Source of the DNA: a virus
IMG/VR virus record: IMGVR_UViG_3300043464_002365
Coordinates: 1 to 64,000 of that record
Length of the DNA: 64,000 nucleotides
Reading direction: 5' to 3' (one strand)
Below, one piece after another: positions 16,493 through 26,463 of this stretch; the first letter of the stretch is position 1; each line of letters begins with the position of its first letter. The position numbers and the translations under genes were made by a program. The notes beneath the pieces are model-generated. The model was not told the DNA's origin. It saw only the letters and a program-made list of their open reading frames with translations, and ran no database searches.

Positions 16493-19450
16493 ATGGCCGA
16501 TCAGAGAATTACGGAACTCGTCGAACTTTCTCAGGCGGGCGTTGCTTCAAATGACGTTCTACCTATTGTAGACGTTACCGCAAGCCAGACAAAAAAGGTA
16601 CAGGTAAAGAATCTTATTCAGGCAGGCTTTGACCTGGCGGATGCCTCTACTCTTGATATTGCCAAAATTAACCAATCAAGCACTACAAAACTTGGAGCCA
16701 ATGCCATTGGATCTGGTGTTGTCTCCTACGGAAAGATTCAAAATATTTCAGCTACAGACAAAATCCTTGGCAGAGCAAGCGCTGGGTCTGGAACTATAGA
16801 AGAGATTGACTGTACATCTTTTGCTCGTTCTTTTCTGGACGACGCTGATGCTTCTGCAGTTCGTACCACTTTGGGCCTTGGTGCAGTCGCCACTGGCGAC
16901 ACAATTACCACTGCATTGATTGCAGACAGTGGAGTTACGTCAGTAAAAATTGCAGACGGCGCTGTTAGCTTTGCAAAGATTCAATCTATTGCCACTGACA
17001 TTCTTTTAGGGCGCAGCACTGCCGGAAGCGGTGCTGTTGAAGCTATTTCAATGACAGCGGCTGGTCGTGATATTCTTGCTGCCACAGATGTTGCAGCGCA
17101 ACGCACTGCGCTTGGTCTCGGTACGTTAGCCACACAAAGCGGCACCTTTTCGGGGTCATCCTCCGGTACAAATACTGGCGATCAGACAATTACGCTTTCT
17201 GGAGATGTCACTGGCACTGGTACCGCAGGATTTTCTACTACCATCGCAAATTCCGCCGTTACTTCCGCGAAGATTAATGATAGTGCTATCATCACTGCAA
17301 AATTAGACAATGGTGCCGTCACTGGAGTTAAGCTTGCTGACAACTCTTCTTCCATTGTCGCAGGATCTGCGCCCGTAGGAAGCGGGGAATTTATTGGCCA
17401 ACAATGGTTCAACACTAACACTGGATACGAATATTGCTGGACTGGATCTGCATGGCAAAGGCAGTCTGCTCTTTCGTCAATAACTCTTTCGGGAGATGCA
17501 GTTTATAGTTTTGCTACTTTGTATCCAGATAATTACACCGCAGAAGTTGTCGCATCTCTAAGCGAGCAAGTAGCTTCAAGATTTTTTGCTGGTCCTGCGA
17601 GTGGCGCTGCAGACGCTGTGCCCACTTTTCGTGCCATTGCTGCCACTGATCTTCCCGTGGCAACTGGGTCTGGACTGGGGGTGGCACAAGCGGGTTCCGG
17701 TCTTGTTGCCGTAAATGGGGCTTTTAATCATAGTAATACCGTTGCTTCCGGCAGTTATTACAAGGTAACTGTTGATAGTCAAGGCCATGTAAGTGCTGGC
17801 GAAGCTTCTCTTGTTGCGGCTGATATTCCTGGGCTTCCAGCAAGCAAAATCACCACAGGCACCTTTGGTAGTGGGCTAATTGCCGATGATGCGATTCTCG
17901 CGTCTAAGCTTGCTAATTACTCTGTGAGCCAATTTGGCGAAGCTCCGCCAGTGGCTGATTTTATTGGACAATTCTTCTTTAATCCATTGCAGAAGGATTT
18001 ATATCTTTGGGATGGTAACGTTTGGAACCCAGTGGGTATTAGCGTTGGTGAAATTATTTTTGCTGGCACTTATAACGCTAGTGGCAACATTGTTTCCAGC
18101 ACTAGCTCCGATGGTTCAGCCGTTGGCTTCACTATTAATGAAGCTCTGCCTTCACCTTCAAGTGTATTCAATCGGTACTACGTGGTGGTAGATAGTGGCG
18201 GCACTGGCACTTCGCCCGCCCCTGAATCTATCTTGCAGCCGCCCGATATTTTGCTTTGCAATGGTACAGCATGGGTGGAAGTCGATGTAAGCTCCACTTA
18301 TACCGCACAATCAGCTTCAAACGTTGCATTTACTCCTGCCTCTGGTGTTTCAAGCACAACAGTGCAGCTAGCCATTGAGGAAGTGGCAAATGAATCAAGA
18401 AGCGCAAGCAATATTAATGCTGGCGTTCTTGACGAAGCTTATGGAGGAACTGGCACTAATAGCTATACAAAAGGAGACATTTTAGTTGCTTCATCCGGCA
18501 CTGTTTTAACACAACTCACAGTGGGGAGCAACGGGCAGGTCTTAAGAGCTAATAGTTCGGCTGCCGCAGGTGTTGAATGGAGCAACGATTACGTTGGCAC
18601 GGTAACAAATGTCACTGGAAGCGCTCCCATCCAAGTGGCGAATGGTACAACCACTCCTTCGATTAGCGTTACTGCTGCAAGCACTAGCGCGGCTGGTGTT
18701 GTTCAACTTACTGATAGTGTTGGCACTACCAGCTCAGTTCTGGCGGCTACTGCCACCGCAGTGAAGACAGCCAATGATCTTGCTGCCGCAGCACTTCCAA
18801 GGGCGCTAAATAGTGCTCATGTGTTTATTGGTACGGTAAGCAATGTTGCGTCTGGCGTAGCTTTATCTGGCGATGTTTCAATTACCAACTCAGGCGTCAC
18901 TTCTGTTGTTGCTGGCAGCACTAGCACTGCAGGCAAGCTCCAGCTTACTGATAGCACAAGCAGTACAAGTACATCCACTGCGGCCACTCCTAATGCAGTG
19001 AAAACTGCTTACGACTTAGCAAATGCAGCGCTATTAAAATCTGGTGGCACAATGACTGGCGCCATCACTTTTGCCGTTGGTCAAACGATTAGTGGCTATG
19101 CGCAACTTGCCACTGCGCAGAATTTCACCGCTGCGCAACGGGGCTCTGTTGTGAGCGTAGCCGGAAGTGGCACTGTAACCATTGATCTTGCATTGGGGAA
19201 TAATTTTGCCGCTACATTGAGTGGTACGACTACTTTTGCCTTGCCATCTGGACTAACTGCAGGACAAAGCGGCGCACTGGTTTTAAGTCAAGATGGCACT
19301 GGTAGTCGATTGGTTGCTTTCTCTGGCTGGAAGTTTCCTGGAGGAACAGCCCCTACTGCTACTACTACTGCATCGGGAGTGGATGTTGTGGTTTACTACG
19401 TTGAAAGTGCGTCTAGAATTAGCGCACGCATGATTAATGACGTAAAATAA
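16493..19450 (+). CDS. Large tail fibre protein
   Basis: 985 residues, low-complexity Ser/Thr/Ala/Gly/Val with repeated blocks: 'KILGRASAGSGTIEEI' and 'ILLGRSTAGSGAVEAI' near residues 90 and 180, and 'AAGVVQLTDSVGTTSS' and 'TAGKLQLTDSTSSTST' near 740 and 830. Such 'G-LQLTD' repeats are common in trimeric phage fibres. The C-terminus (FSGWKFPGG, VYYVESASRISARMI) looks like a compact tip. The N-terminus MADQRITELVELSQAGVASND resembles virion-attachment ends of cyanophage fibres. Probably the main side or tip fibre. Confidence 0.8.
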   Translation: MADQRITELVELSQAGVASNDVLPIVDVTASQTKKVQVKNLIQAGFDLADASTLDIAKINQSSTTKLGANAIGSGVVSYGKIQNISATDKILGRASAGSGTIEEIDCTSFARSFLDDADASAVRTTLGLGAVATGDTITTALIADSGVTSVKIADGAVSFAKIQSIATDILLGRSTAGSGAVEAISMTAAGRDILAATDVAAQRTALGLGTLATQSGTFSGSSSGTNTGDQTITLSGDVTGTGTAGFSTTIANSAVTSAKINDSAIITAKLDNGAVTGVKLADNSSSIVAGSAPVGSGEFIGQQWFNTNTGYEYCWTGSAWQRQSALSSITLSGDAVYSFATLYPDNYTAEVVASLSEQVASRFFAGPASGAADAVPTFRAIAATDLPVATGSGLGVAQAGSGLVAVNGAFNHSNTVASGSYYKVTVDSQGHVSAGEASLVAADIPGLPASKITTGTFGSGLIADDAILASKLANYSVSQFGEAPPVADFIGQFFFNPLQKDLYLWDGNVWNPVGISVGEIIFAGTYNASGNIVSSTSSDGSAVGFTINEALPSPSSVFNRYYVVVDSGGTGTSPAPESILQPPDILLCNGTAWVEVDVSSTYTAQSASNVAFTPASGVSSTTVQLAIEEVANESRSASNINAGVLDEAYGGTGTNSYTKGDILVASSGTVLTQLTVGSNGQVLRANSSAAAGVEWSNDYVGTVTNVTGSAPIQVANGTTTPSISVTAASTSAAGVVQLTDSVGTTSSVLAATATAVKTANDLAAAALPRALNSAHVFIGTVSNVASGVALSGDVSITNSGVTSVVAGSTSTAGKLQLTDSTSSTSTSTAATPNAVKTAYDLANAALLKSGGTMTGAITFAVGQTISGYAQLATAQNFTAAQRGSVVSVAGSGTVTIDLALGNNFAATLSGTTTFALPSGLTAGQSGALVLSQDGTGSRLVAFSGWKFPGGTAPTATTTASGVDVVVYYVESASRISARMINDVK

Positions 19451-19460
19451 GGAGAGACAA

Positions 19461-22373
19461 ATGATTCCAGCAAATATTAACGCCCTGTTATTAGGCGAAG
19501 AAGCTGGCGCTGGCGCTGGGTATCAGGTCAGCAGGTCGCTGCGGTTCAACAGCGCTGACTCGTCCTATCTGAGCCGCACCCCCGCATCAGCCGGCAACCG
19601 CAAGACGTGGACCTGGGCGGGGTGGGTGAAGAGGAGTGACCTCAGCGCGTCGTTTCGTCAGTTATTTACCGCTGCCGACAACAACTACGCGCAGAATGGT
19701 TTTGATGATCTTGGCAGGCTCCGTCATTACCCGCTAAACAATGGCAACGCCGCGATCAGAACGGTTGCCTTGTTCCGTGATCCCTCTGCTTGGTATCACA
19801 TTGTTTTTTATACCGACACAACAAATGCAACCGCATCTGACAGGTTACGAATTTACGTTAATGGGGTGCGCCAAGATGTAACTGGCACTTTCCCTAGCCA
19901 AAATCTAGACTTGTCTTTTAATCAGGCTATTGCCCATAATATAGGTCGTTACCATACTGGATCTGAATACTTTTCTGGCTACCTCGCCGACATCCACTTC
20001 ATCGACGGCCAAGCCTTAGACCCCACCAGCTTCGGTGAGTTCTCCGCCACCACCGGCGTGTGGATGCCCAAGGCATACACAGGAACATACGGTACGAATG
20101 GATTCCACCTTGATTTCTCAAATAATGCCTCTGCCGCCGCATTAGGGACGGACACTAGTGGGAATGGGAATACGTGGAATGTCAACAACATGTCAGCCGC
20201 CGCCGGGGTTAACTACGCCAATACATCGACGACTAGCGCTTCATCCGGCACTATCCCGAATGGTGGCACTCCCTACTGGATAGACATACTGCCAACGAAC
20301 GCAAGCCTTGACTACAACGGCACGGGCTTTAGTGTCCACGACAGCAGCCTAGCTAACTATGTCTACTGGGTTGGCGATGAGTACAGCTCAGGAAATGTCA
20401 CACGGGCCAGATTTGACCTTAGAGACTTCCCGAGTATTGCAAACGTTCAGCTTTATATACAGTCCTATTCTGGCTATGTAGACTATAGAGCAAGGTTATT
20501 AGATGCGAGCAAGACTGTAATTGCTGGCACCGATATTGCGCTTACCAGTTACACGCTTAATTGGATAAGCATTCCCGTTAGCGGCGCTCCCAGGTATCTG
20601 GAAATCTACTGCTCCTCTGGTGGGTCGCGGAGGCTTCTCTTATACGCTGTGAGAGTGAATGGTATAACCCTAATAAGTGGCGGGGCTGGTGACATCGACA
20701 GCCTAGTAGACGTTCCCACTAATGGCAGCGAGGTTGACACGGGAAGTGGGGGGCAGGTTAGGGGGAATTATTGCACTTGGAATCCTTTGATCGGAAGCGA
20801 TCAGTTCTTTAACTACTTGGCAAGAAGTTGCACATTCTCCAACGGAAATCTGGACTTTGTTGCCAACTCGGCTAGTAACTTTAGTAGTTGCTTGTCCACT
20901 GTCGGTGTTGCAAGTGGTAAATGGTATGCCGAGCTTTCGGTAACGGTATTTGCAGGTTCAACGTCCTGCGGCTTTGGTTTTATTAACAGCTCGCAGATTA
21001 AAGACATTACTAGCGGTACTTCTCTAGGCTCGGCAGCAGATGGTTACTTGAGGGTAGGCGTTGCGGTATACAACGGCGCTGGTCGCGGAAGCTCTGGTTA
21101 CTCAGCTATAGCGCTAAACGACGTTATTATGCTTGCGCTTGATGTGGGTGCGGGCAAGGCGTGGTTTGGTCGAAACGGAACTTGGGATACCGGTAGCCCT
21201 GCAGTTGGGACGACTCCAACAGTCAGTTTTACGCCTAATGGCTCTTATCTTATTGGTGCTGCCGGGTATGAGTCGTCGGCAGGGACTTTGAACGCAGGTG
21301 CCCGACCCTTCGCCTACACCGCCCCCAGCGGCTTCAAAGCGCTCTGCACGGCCAACCTGCCCGCCCCAGTAGTCACGAAGCCTTCGACGGTGATGGATGT
21401 GAAGCTCTACACGGGCAATGGCAGCACGCAGACGATTTCTGGGTTGGGTTTTAGCCCGGATTTGGTATGGGGTAAGCAGCGCAACGGTACGGCAAGTCAT
21501 GTGTGGATGGATGTCATTCGTGGCACTGGCGTTTATCTTCGTTCCGATCTAACAAATGCAGAATCAGCAAATGCAAATGTCATCACGAGCTTCGATTCCA
21601 ACGGTTTCACGCTTGGCACTAGCTCTGCGCTAAACGGAAGCACAAACTCTTACGCCGCCTGGTGCTGGGACGCCGGCAGCTCCACCGTCACGAACACACA
21701 AGGCTCCATCACTAGTCAGGTGAGGGCTAATGCAAGTGCGGGGTTCTCGATATGCACCTTCACGTTCAATTCCACTGGAACGGTGGGTCACGGACTTGGA
21801 GTTGCGCCTGAGTTCATCATCGTTAAAACACGAGGGACATCAGCTCAGTGGCTCGTATATCACAAATCTCTCGGAACAAGTAAATACATCCGCCTTAGCT
21901 TTACTGGCGAAGCAGTGACTTTTGCTGATGCGTGGAACCCTGTCAATAGCACGGTTTTCCAAATGGAAGCGGGATTGCATACTCTTAGCACCTACGTCGC
22001 CTACTGCTGGGCTCCGGTCGCGGGTTATAGCGCCTTTGGTAGTTACACCGGCAACGGCAGCTCGGATGGGCCGTTTGTGTATACAGGGTTTAGGCCGAGA
22101 TGGGTGATGTGGAAAAGCTCAAGCACTGGTGGCAGCGTCAACTATGACTGGATTATTCAAGACTCAGCTCGGATGGATCGAAATGTTATCCAGACGACTC
22201 GCTTGTCAGCCAACACGGCCAACAGTGAATCCTCAGATGTCTACGTTCCGATTGATTTCCTCTCAAACGGTTTCAAGATGCGAGGAACTGGCGCTGAAGG
22301 CAATGCCAACACTCAAACCTACGTGTGGGCAGCATTTGCCGAATCCCCCTTCGCCTACAGCCGCGCCCGCTAG
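19461..22373 (+). CDS. LamG / DUF7483-type lectin-like fibre protein
   Basis: 970 residues, with a good ribosome site (GGAGAG) before ATG 19461. Residues about 25-200 have the concanavalin A-like LamG pattern (RSLRFNSADSSYLSRTP, TWAGWVKRS, WYHIVFYTDT, LADIHFIDGQALDPTSFGEF). A middle part resembles SPRY-like 'GKWYAELSV' and 'SYLIGAAGY' strands, and the C-terminal third has repeated 'GFSPDLVWGKQRNG' and 'GVAPEFIIVKTRG' units, the DUF7483 pattern. Such proteins are frequent in cyanophages and probably bind cell-surface glycans. The GC-rich 5' part differs in codon use from the preceding fibre, hinting at domain exchange. Confidence 0.8.
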   Translation: MIPANINALLLGEEAGAGAGYQVSRSLRFNSADSSYLSRTPASAGNRKTWTWAGWVKRSDLSASFRQLFTAADNNYAQNGFDDLGRLRHYPLNNGNAAIRTVALFRDPSAWYHIVFYTDTTNATASDRLRIYVNGVRQDVTGTFPSQNLDLSFNQAIAHNIGRYHTGSEYFSGYLADIHFIDGQALDPTSFGEFSATTGVWMPKAYTGTYGTNGFHLDFSNNASAAALGTDTSGNGNTWNVNNMSAAAGVNYANTSTTSASSGTIPNGGTPYWIDILPTNASLDYNGTGFSVHDSSLANYVYWVGDEYSSGNVTRARFDLRDFPSIANVQLYIQSYSGYVDYRARLLDASKTVIAGTDIALTSYTLNWISIPVSGAPRYLEIYCSSGGSRRLLLYAVRVNGITLISGGAGDIDSLVDVPTNGSEVDTGSGGQVRGNYCTWNPLIGSDQFFNYLARSCTFSNGNLDFVANSASNFSSCLSTVGVASGKWYAELSVTVFAGSTSCGFGFINSSQIKDITSGTSLGSAADGYLRVGVAVYNGAGRGSSGYSAIALNDVIMLALDVGAGKAWFGRNGTWDTGSPAVGTTPTVSFTPNGSYLIGAAGYESSAGTLNAGARPFAYTAPSGFKALCTANLPAPVVTKPSTVMDVKLYTGNGSTQTISGLGFSPDLVWGKQRNGTASHVWMDVIRGTGVYLRSDLTNAESANANVITSFDSNGFTLGTSSALNGSTNSYAAWCWDAGSSTVTNTQGSITSQVRANASAGFSICTFTFNSTGTVGHGLGVAPEFIIVKTRGTSAQWLVYHKSLGTSKYIRLSFTGEAVTFADAWNPVNSTVFQMEAGLHTLSTYVAYCWAPVAGYSAFGSYTGNGSSDGPFVYTGFRPRWVMWKSSSTGGSVNYDWIIQDSARMDRNVIQTTRLSANTANSESSDVYVPIDFLSNGFKMRGTGAEGNANTQTYVWAAFAESPFAYSRAR

Positions 22374-22446
22374 TAGTGAACACGACTTTTATGCTTAATA
22401 CTAATTACAATAATAAAAAGCCTTAACGGCTCAGCATTTCTTGACA

Positions 22447-22989
22447 ATGTTTGTTTACAAGGGACGATCTCTTCCTCTTGACACACCCCTAGACCTTGAT
22501 GGGCTTTTGTTGCCCGCAAATTGGCTAAGGCTCTCGTCACCACAAGACAAGGCAAATGTTGGCATTACAGAAGTTCCAGATTCGCCGGCCCCGCCAGACC
22601 AAAGGTTTTATTGGGGCTGGGACGGCGAAGGGAAAGCTATTCCGAAGGATCATTCACAGTTAGTAGAACAATGGACGCAGCAAACTCGCACAACTGCTAA
22701 TAGCTTACTGGCTCCTACTGATTGGATTATTATTCGCGAATCCGACAATGGCAGTCCGGCTGATCCATTGCTGAAAACTTGGCGAGAAAACCTTCGCCTT
22801 GCTACAGGCGAAAAAAACGCGGCGATTCAGGCTACTGTTGACACTGACGCATTGGCAGCTTATATTACGGGACCAGACTATCCCGTTTGGCCAAGTGACC
22901 CTTATTCTCCTGCTCCTGTTAGCTCTTCTTCTTTTAACGGGCTGGAGTTTATTGGAGATGGCAGCTCGACAGACGGAGGGCTAATTTAA
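22447..22989 (+). CDS. Putative tail fibre assembly chaperone (Phage_tail_APC-like)
   Basis: 180 residues from ATG 22447. Residues about 85-130 read TANSLLAPTDWIIIRESDNG, then LKTWRENLR, which fits the 'LL--SDW---R--E-G---YR--LR' signature of small tail-assembly chaperones encoded after fibres. The N-terminus is Pro/Leu-rich and the C-terminus Ser/Gly-rich. Placed directly after the receptor-binding protein genes, where it would help fold or attach fibres. Confidence 0.65.
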   Translation: MFVYKGRSLPLDTPLDLDGLLLPANWLRLSSPQDKANVGITEVPDSPAPPDQRFYWGWDGEGKAIPKDHSQLVEQWTQQTRTTANSLLAPTDWIIIRESDNGSPADPLLKTWRENLRLATGEKNAAIQATVDTDALAAYITGPDYPVWPSDPYSPAPVSSSSFNGLEFIGDGSSTDGGLI

Positions 22990-22991
22990 AG

Positions 22992-23129
22992 ATGGCCGCA
23001 AAAAGCAAGGTTGGAATTAGCGGGCAAAAAATTCACCAACCAAACAAAAGTAAGCGCACACGTCAAGGCAATGGAGCCAATAGCAAACCATCTCATGGAA
23101 GGAAGCTTTCACGAGGGCAAGGCAAATAA
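22992..23129 (+). CDS. Small, very basic protein ending RGQGK
   Basis: 45 residues: MAAKSKVGISGQKIHQP at the start and a tail rich in Lys, Arg, Asn and Gly ending LSRGQGK. It starts two bases after the fibre chaperone stop and is followed at once by a terminator. No hydrophobic core; likely intrinsically disordered and nucleic acid- or virion-binding. I believe similar small basic proteins occur near structural genes of other marine phages, but that is from memory and untested. Confidence 0.6.
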   Translation: MAAKSKVGISGQKIHQPNKSKRTRQGNGANSKPSHGRKLSRGQGK

Positions 23130-23133
23130 CCAG

Positions 23134-23152
23134 GGGCCGAAAGGCCCTTTTT
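23134..23152 (+). terminator. Rho-independent terminator
   Basis: GGGCC, GAAA tetraloop, GGCCC, then TTTTT at 23148-23152; ends the fibre transcription unit. Confidence 0.8.
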
Positions 23153-23188
23153 CTTTTGCTAGTACAATGGAAGAAAGCATTCTTTTCC

Positions 23189-24412
23189 ATGGGACAAATA
23201 ATTGCAGGCGGCGAGCAGTTTGAAACTCACATTCAAGCTGATTATCGCGGGCAGATTTTAAAGACAGGCCCTGATAGTGGAGCAGTTGATGCTTTTGGGC
23301 GTGCTCGCACGAGCGCTCCCTATACGCTTTTTGATAGCACGATGCGTTACAGCAAGCGTGCCGATCAATGGTTTGATCGCCTTTCCAATGGAGGCGTGGT
23401 CACATATTTAACAAACGAAAGCAGCACTGCTTTGACGACCACCACTGCGTCTGGCGATACAGTGCTGCGTAGAACCAAGCAATACTTCCCGTACCAACCA
23501 GGAAAAAGCATGATGATCATGCAAAGTTTTGCTGGCACCACGCCCGTCTCTGGTCTCATTCAAGAAGTGGGCTTCTTTGATGACCAGAATGGAGTGATGC
23601 TTAGAGCAAGTGGCACTACGCTGCAAATGGTCATCAGAAGCTTCACGTCTGGTACTGTTGTTGAAAACGTAGTTGATCAGTCAGCGTGGAACATTAACAC
23701 TCTTGATTCGCTTGACTTCTCTAAGGCTCAGATTTTCACCGCCGATCTTGAATGGCTTGGCGTGGGGCGAGTGAGGACTGGCTTTGTAATTAACGGCGAG
23801 ATCATTTATTGCCATGAATTCAATCATTACAACACATTGACTAGTGCATATATGACAACGGCTATTTTGCCATTGTCCTATCGCATTCATAATGCTTCTG
23901 CTCAGGCTTCGGGACGCACCATGAAGCAAATTTGCAGCAGCATTCTTAGCGAGGGAGGATATGAGCCAGACGGTGCCGTGTATTCAGTGAATCACGATTT
24001 AAACACTGTTCCAAATACATCTGGGGAGCGCATCACTGCTGGCATCCGCATGGCAAGTGGTCGCACTGGTAATGTCATTCTGCCTGTGAGGATTTCGACT
24101 GCCACTGCTTCTAGTGATGTGGTGTTGTGGCGTTTGCGTTTAAATCCAACGCTTAGTGGAGTGGTGTGGAGCGCTGCGGACAATCAAAGAGGAAACGTAC
24201 AAGTGACAACTAGTGGCACTGCTACAGGCGGCACAGTGGTCGACGCGGGTTTTGTTAGTCAAGGCAGTGCAAATAATTACGACATTGCAGTGGCCATTCG
24301 TCTTGCCTTGGGACAAAATGCTTCTGGCGAAAGCGACACTCTCATCTTGACTGTCGACAGTGCAGTCAGCGCCAAGACTCTTGGCATGATCGGCTGGGTG
24401 GAAATCACTTAA
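23189..24412 (+). CDS. Virion structural protein, probable fibre or decoration protein
   Basis: 407 residues from ATG 23189 (the open frame begins at a TTG inside the terminator tail). Starts MGQIIAGGEQFETHIQADYR and continues with beta-rich sequence containing DAFGRARTSAPYTLFDST and a run of strands to the C-terminal ITAGIRMASGRTGN and GMIGWVEIT. This resembles a structural protein commonly annotated as hypothetical in cyanophage and marine siphovirus genomes. No enzyme motif. Its own position after a terminator suggests a separate promoter, which I could not identify convincingly. Confidence 0.65.
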   Translation: MGQIIAGGEQFETHIQADYRGQILKTGPDSGAVDAFGRARTSAPYTLFDSTMRYSKRADQWFDRLSNGGVVTYLTNESSTALTTTTASGDTVLRRTKQYFPYQPGKSMMIMQSFAGTTPVSGLIQEVGFFDDQNGVMLRASGTTLQMVIRSFTSGTVVENVVDQSAWNINTLDSLDFSKAQIFTADLEWLGVGRVRTGFVINGEIIYCHEFNHYNTLTSAYMTTAILPLSYRIHNASAQASGRTMKQICSSILSEGGYEPDGAVYSVNHDLNTVPNTSGERITAGIRMASGRTGNVILPVRISTATASSDVVLWRLRLNPTLSGVVWSAADNQRGNVQVTTSGTATGGTVVDAGFVSQGSANNYDIAVAIRLALGQNASGESDTLILTVDSAVSAKTLGMIGWVEIT

Positions 24413-24438
24413 GCTACGGGGGCAATACACCTCTTCCT

Positions 24439-24651
24439 ATGGCCTTTCCTTTTGTTGCAGAGGGCGAATGGTACAAGCAGCAACTTGAGCAGCTCTCCGA
24501 CATTTTTGCAGAGCTGCTAACAGACGATGATCCGGCTATGGCCTGCAAGGCTCTTAGCGAAACCATTGCTTCGTGGGAAGACTACCACGAGAAGGAGCTT
24601 GCTAAATGGAAGCGCCTCAGGATTCTCTTGGGCCTGGCAAGCAATAGGTGA
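24439..24651 (+). CDS. Small hypothetical protein at end of structural block
   Basis: 70 residues, helical and acidic at first (LEQLSDIFAELLTDDDPAM), then Trp/Lys-rich (WEDYHEKELAKWKRL). The last rightward gene of the late block; its 3' end overlaps the converging gene by 35 bases. Confidence 0.6.
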   Translation: MAFPFVAEGEWYKQQLEQLSDIFAELLTDDDPAMACKALSETIASWEDYHEKELAKWKRLRILLGLASNR

Positions 24652-25021
24652 TTCGCAGTTCCCCGCCTAGTGCTTTCACGGCCTCACTGGCATCTGCTGG
24701 TGGGGCTGTTTCAATGAGCACTGATGGAACAATGGCATTAGGAAGAGGCGTGACGATGGCATCAGGGAAAAGCTTATGGGCTTGTTCGGCCAGAGCGTTT
24801 GCTTTTGTTTCTCGCTCTTCCTTTTCCCATTGTTTCACTAAAATAGCAGCTTGCTGGTCAACTTTCTGCATGACGCCTTTGGTTTTCCACTCTGCCCAGT
24901 CAGGGCGACAATGAGCCATGAGCATTTTGAACCATGGCTTGAAAGCAAGGGACGGCCGTTTTGTAACGGCCCACAAGCCTAGTTCGTAACAGAGTGCATT
25001 AAACCAAGACTGCCAGTTCAT
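24617..25021 (-). CDS. Hypothetical protein downstream of lysin
   Basis: 134 residues, ATG at 25021. Trp-rich N-terminus (MNWQSWFNALCYELGLW, then KPWFKML), a charged helix (VKQWEKEERETKANALAEQ) and a Pro/Ala linker. The last gene of the leftward lysis unit. No family recognised. Confidence 0.65.
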   Translation of the reverse strand: MNWQSWFNALCYELGLWAVTKRPSLAFKPWFKMLMAHCRPDWAEWKTKGVMQKVDQQAAILVKQWEKEERETKANALAEQAHKLFPDAIVTPLPNAIVPSVLIETAPPADASEAVKALGGELRITYCLPGPRES

Positions 25022-25045
25022 TTGCTATTTGCGAATGGCGAATGA

Positions 25046-25990
25046 TTAACCTTCCTGAAAAATTGAAATATACACTGTGCCTGTTTTCGTCAGAGGCAGA
25101 ATTTTATCGCGAAGATCAATGTTGAACGCACGGCAACAACCATGAGTTGGCACTAGAGGTTGTTTGGGTGCCCATGCACCAGGCCATCCATTTGCGCTTC
25201 CACCACCATGCAAGGCAATTCCTGCTCTGCCATACCGCGCCTCTTGATTTTCTAGCTCAATCATATCAAACGTGTACCAACCATACGCCATTAGCGTACG
25301 GTCATAAGCAGGCTTGTCTCCAACCTTCTCATAGTCCTTGTAGATTTCTCCAATTTTGTAGATTCCAGGAGGACAGTCAGAATTTGTGATCTTCCATTCA
25401 AAATCACTATATTGTCCGCGAGCAAGACAAGGGATTTCCCATAGAAGCTTTCCTTCAAAAGAGAAAGCTTTCATCGTCTCAACGGCATCATTCACAATCA
25501 AATGCGAATCGCCTTTCTTAAAGCCAAAATCTTGCGGACGCTTCTTGGGACCGATCATAGTAACAACAGTGCTCTCAGGAGCATATTCTTTCATGAGCTT
25601 AGACAGTTTTGCTGGATACGCCGGATCAGTGGCATAGCTTTGCTCCTTGAGCATGCGAGCAGCAGCGTAACGATTAGGAGCATGATTAATGCCCTTGAAT
25701 TGACGATAGTCCTTATACCAGCGCGTGACTAAGTATTCAATGCAAGCAGCAAGGCTAGGGAAGTCAATAAAACCAGCTTTGATAGTCACCCACTGACCAT
25801 CGTAAAATTCTTGAGTGGTGGTAGTAGTGCCTTCGCCTTTGGCGCCGATGTAGTTATGCTTGCCAGATGTGTGCTTCCCGAAGCCACTTTCCAAGCAGCA
25901 TTGTGCTGCTACCAGCTCTGGATAGCGAGCACCATATTTACGGGCCGTCTGGAAGCATTCGTCCCAGAAAGCCCGATTAGAAGGCCACAT
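25046..25990 (-). CDS. Endolysin: glucosaminidase domain plus L,D-transpeptidase (YkuD) fold
   Basis: 314 residues. The N-terminal ~140 residues match FlgJ/LytG-type glucosaminidases: YPELVAAQCCLESGFGKHTSGKHNYIGAKG, with the catalytic Glu in LESGFG and the family's 'N-FG-KG'-like stretch, then FIDFPSLAACIEYLVTRWYKDYR. The C-terminal ~140 residues carry the YkuD signature: a His in ALHGGG and, about 18 residues later, THGCCRAFN, the usual S/T-H-G-C nucleophile motif. One protein thus pairs a glycan-strand cleaver with a fold that normally makes or exchanges 3-3 peptide crosslinks. Lies downstream of two small membrane proteins in a lysis cassette. Confidence 0.85.
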   Translation of the reverse strand: MWPSNRAFWDECFQTARKYGARYPELVAAQCCLESGFGKHTSGKHNYIGAKGEGTTTTTQEFYDGQWVTIKAGFIDFPSLAACIEYLVTRWYKDYRQFKGINHAPNRYAAARMLKEQSYATDPAYPAKLSKLMKEYAPESTVVTMIGPKKRPQDFGFKKGDSHLIVNDAVETMKAFSFEGKLLWEIPCLARGQYSDFEWKITNSDCPPGIYKIGEIYKDYEKVGDKPAYDRTLMAYGWYTFDMIELENQEARYGRAGIALHGGGSANGWPGAWAPKQPLVPTHGCCRAFNIDLRDKILPLTKTGTVYISIFQEG

Positions 25991-25993
25991 GGC

Positions 25994-26137
25994 TCAGTCC
26001 TTAACGCGGAAGATTGCCTTGAGGCCAGTCAGCAGAAGCTGGATGATATTGTTTTCCTTGTAGGGAGTGCGTTCGATAATTTGGTCGGCAGCAGCAACAA
26101 GAATGCCACCAATTACGAACCATTCAATGCCGGTCAT
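25994..26137 (-). CDS. Small membrane protein, holin candidate
   Basis: 47 residues, too short for routine calling. Begins MTGIEWFVIGGILVAAADQI, one hydrophobic helix, then a charged hinge and a second amphipathic segment (NNIIQLLLTGLKAIFRVKD). It ends three bases before the lysin start. Size, single helix and position are those of a holin or pinholin; no family match was possible. Confidence 0.6.
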   Translation of the reverse strand: MTGIEWFVIGGILVAAADQIIERTPYKENNIIQLLLTGLKAIFRVKD

Positions 26138-26167
26138 GATGAGAGGCTCAATGGGAATATAAATAGC

Positions 26168-26377
26168 CTAGCGTTCAATCTCTAGGTTTCGTACTCTTGC
26201 TTCCATTTCACTCATCTTGTCTGTGAGCGTAGAAAGCTTCTCTGTGACAGTTTCAATTTGCACTGCCACTCTTGCTTGTTGAGTGCCTACGGCGATAAGC
26301 ATGGCACCTGTTGAAAGCAACATGCCAGCCGTGATGGTGGCTACGAAATTTGCAAGGCCGTCCTTGAAACTGTCCAT
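26168..26377 (-). CDS. Membrane-anchored coiled-coil protein, spanin- or holin-like
   Basis: 69 residues from ATG 26377 (longest frame begins at a TTG three codons earlier). An N-terminal hydrophobic segment (residues about 10-33, FVATITAGMLLSTGAMLIAV) is followed by heptad-rich VETVTEKLSTLTDKMSEMEA to the end. This anchor-plus-coiled-coil plan is that of inner-membrane spanins; an XhlA-type holin has the reverse order. First gene of the leftward lysis unit. Confidence 0.6.
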   Translation of the reverse strand: MDSFKDGLANFVATITAGMLLSTGAMLIAVGTQQARVAVQIETVTEKLSTLTDKMSEMEARVRNLEIER

Positions 26378-26463
26378 AGCCGACAATCAATACTCTGATT
26401 CTAGACAAAATTCGCGGGGCATTATTTAGCGTTAAACTATGGTCAAGACAACTAAATAGTGCC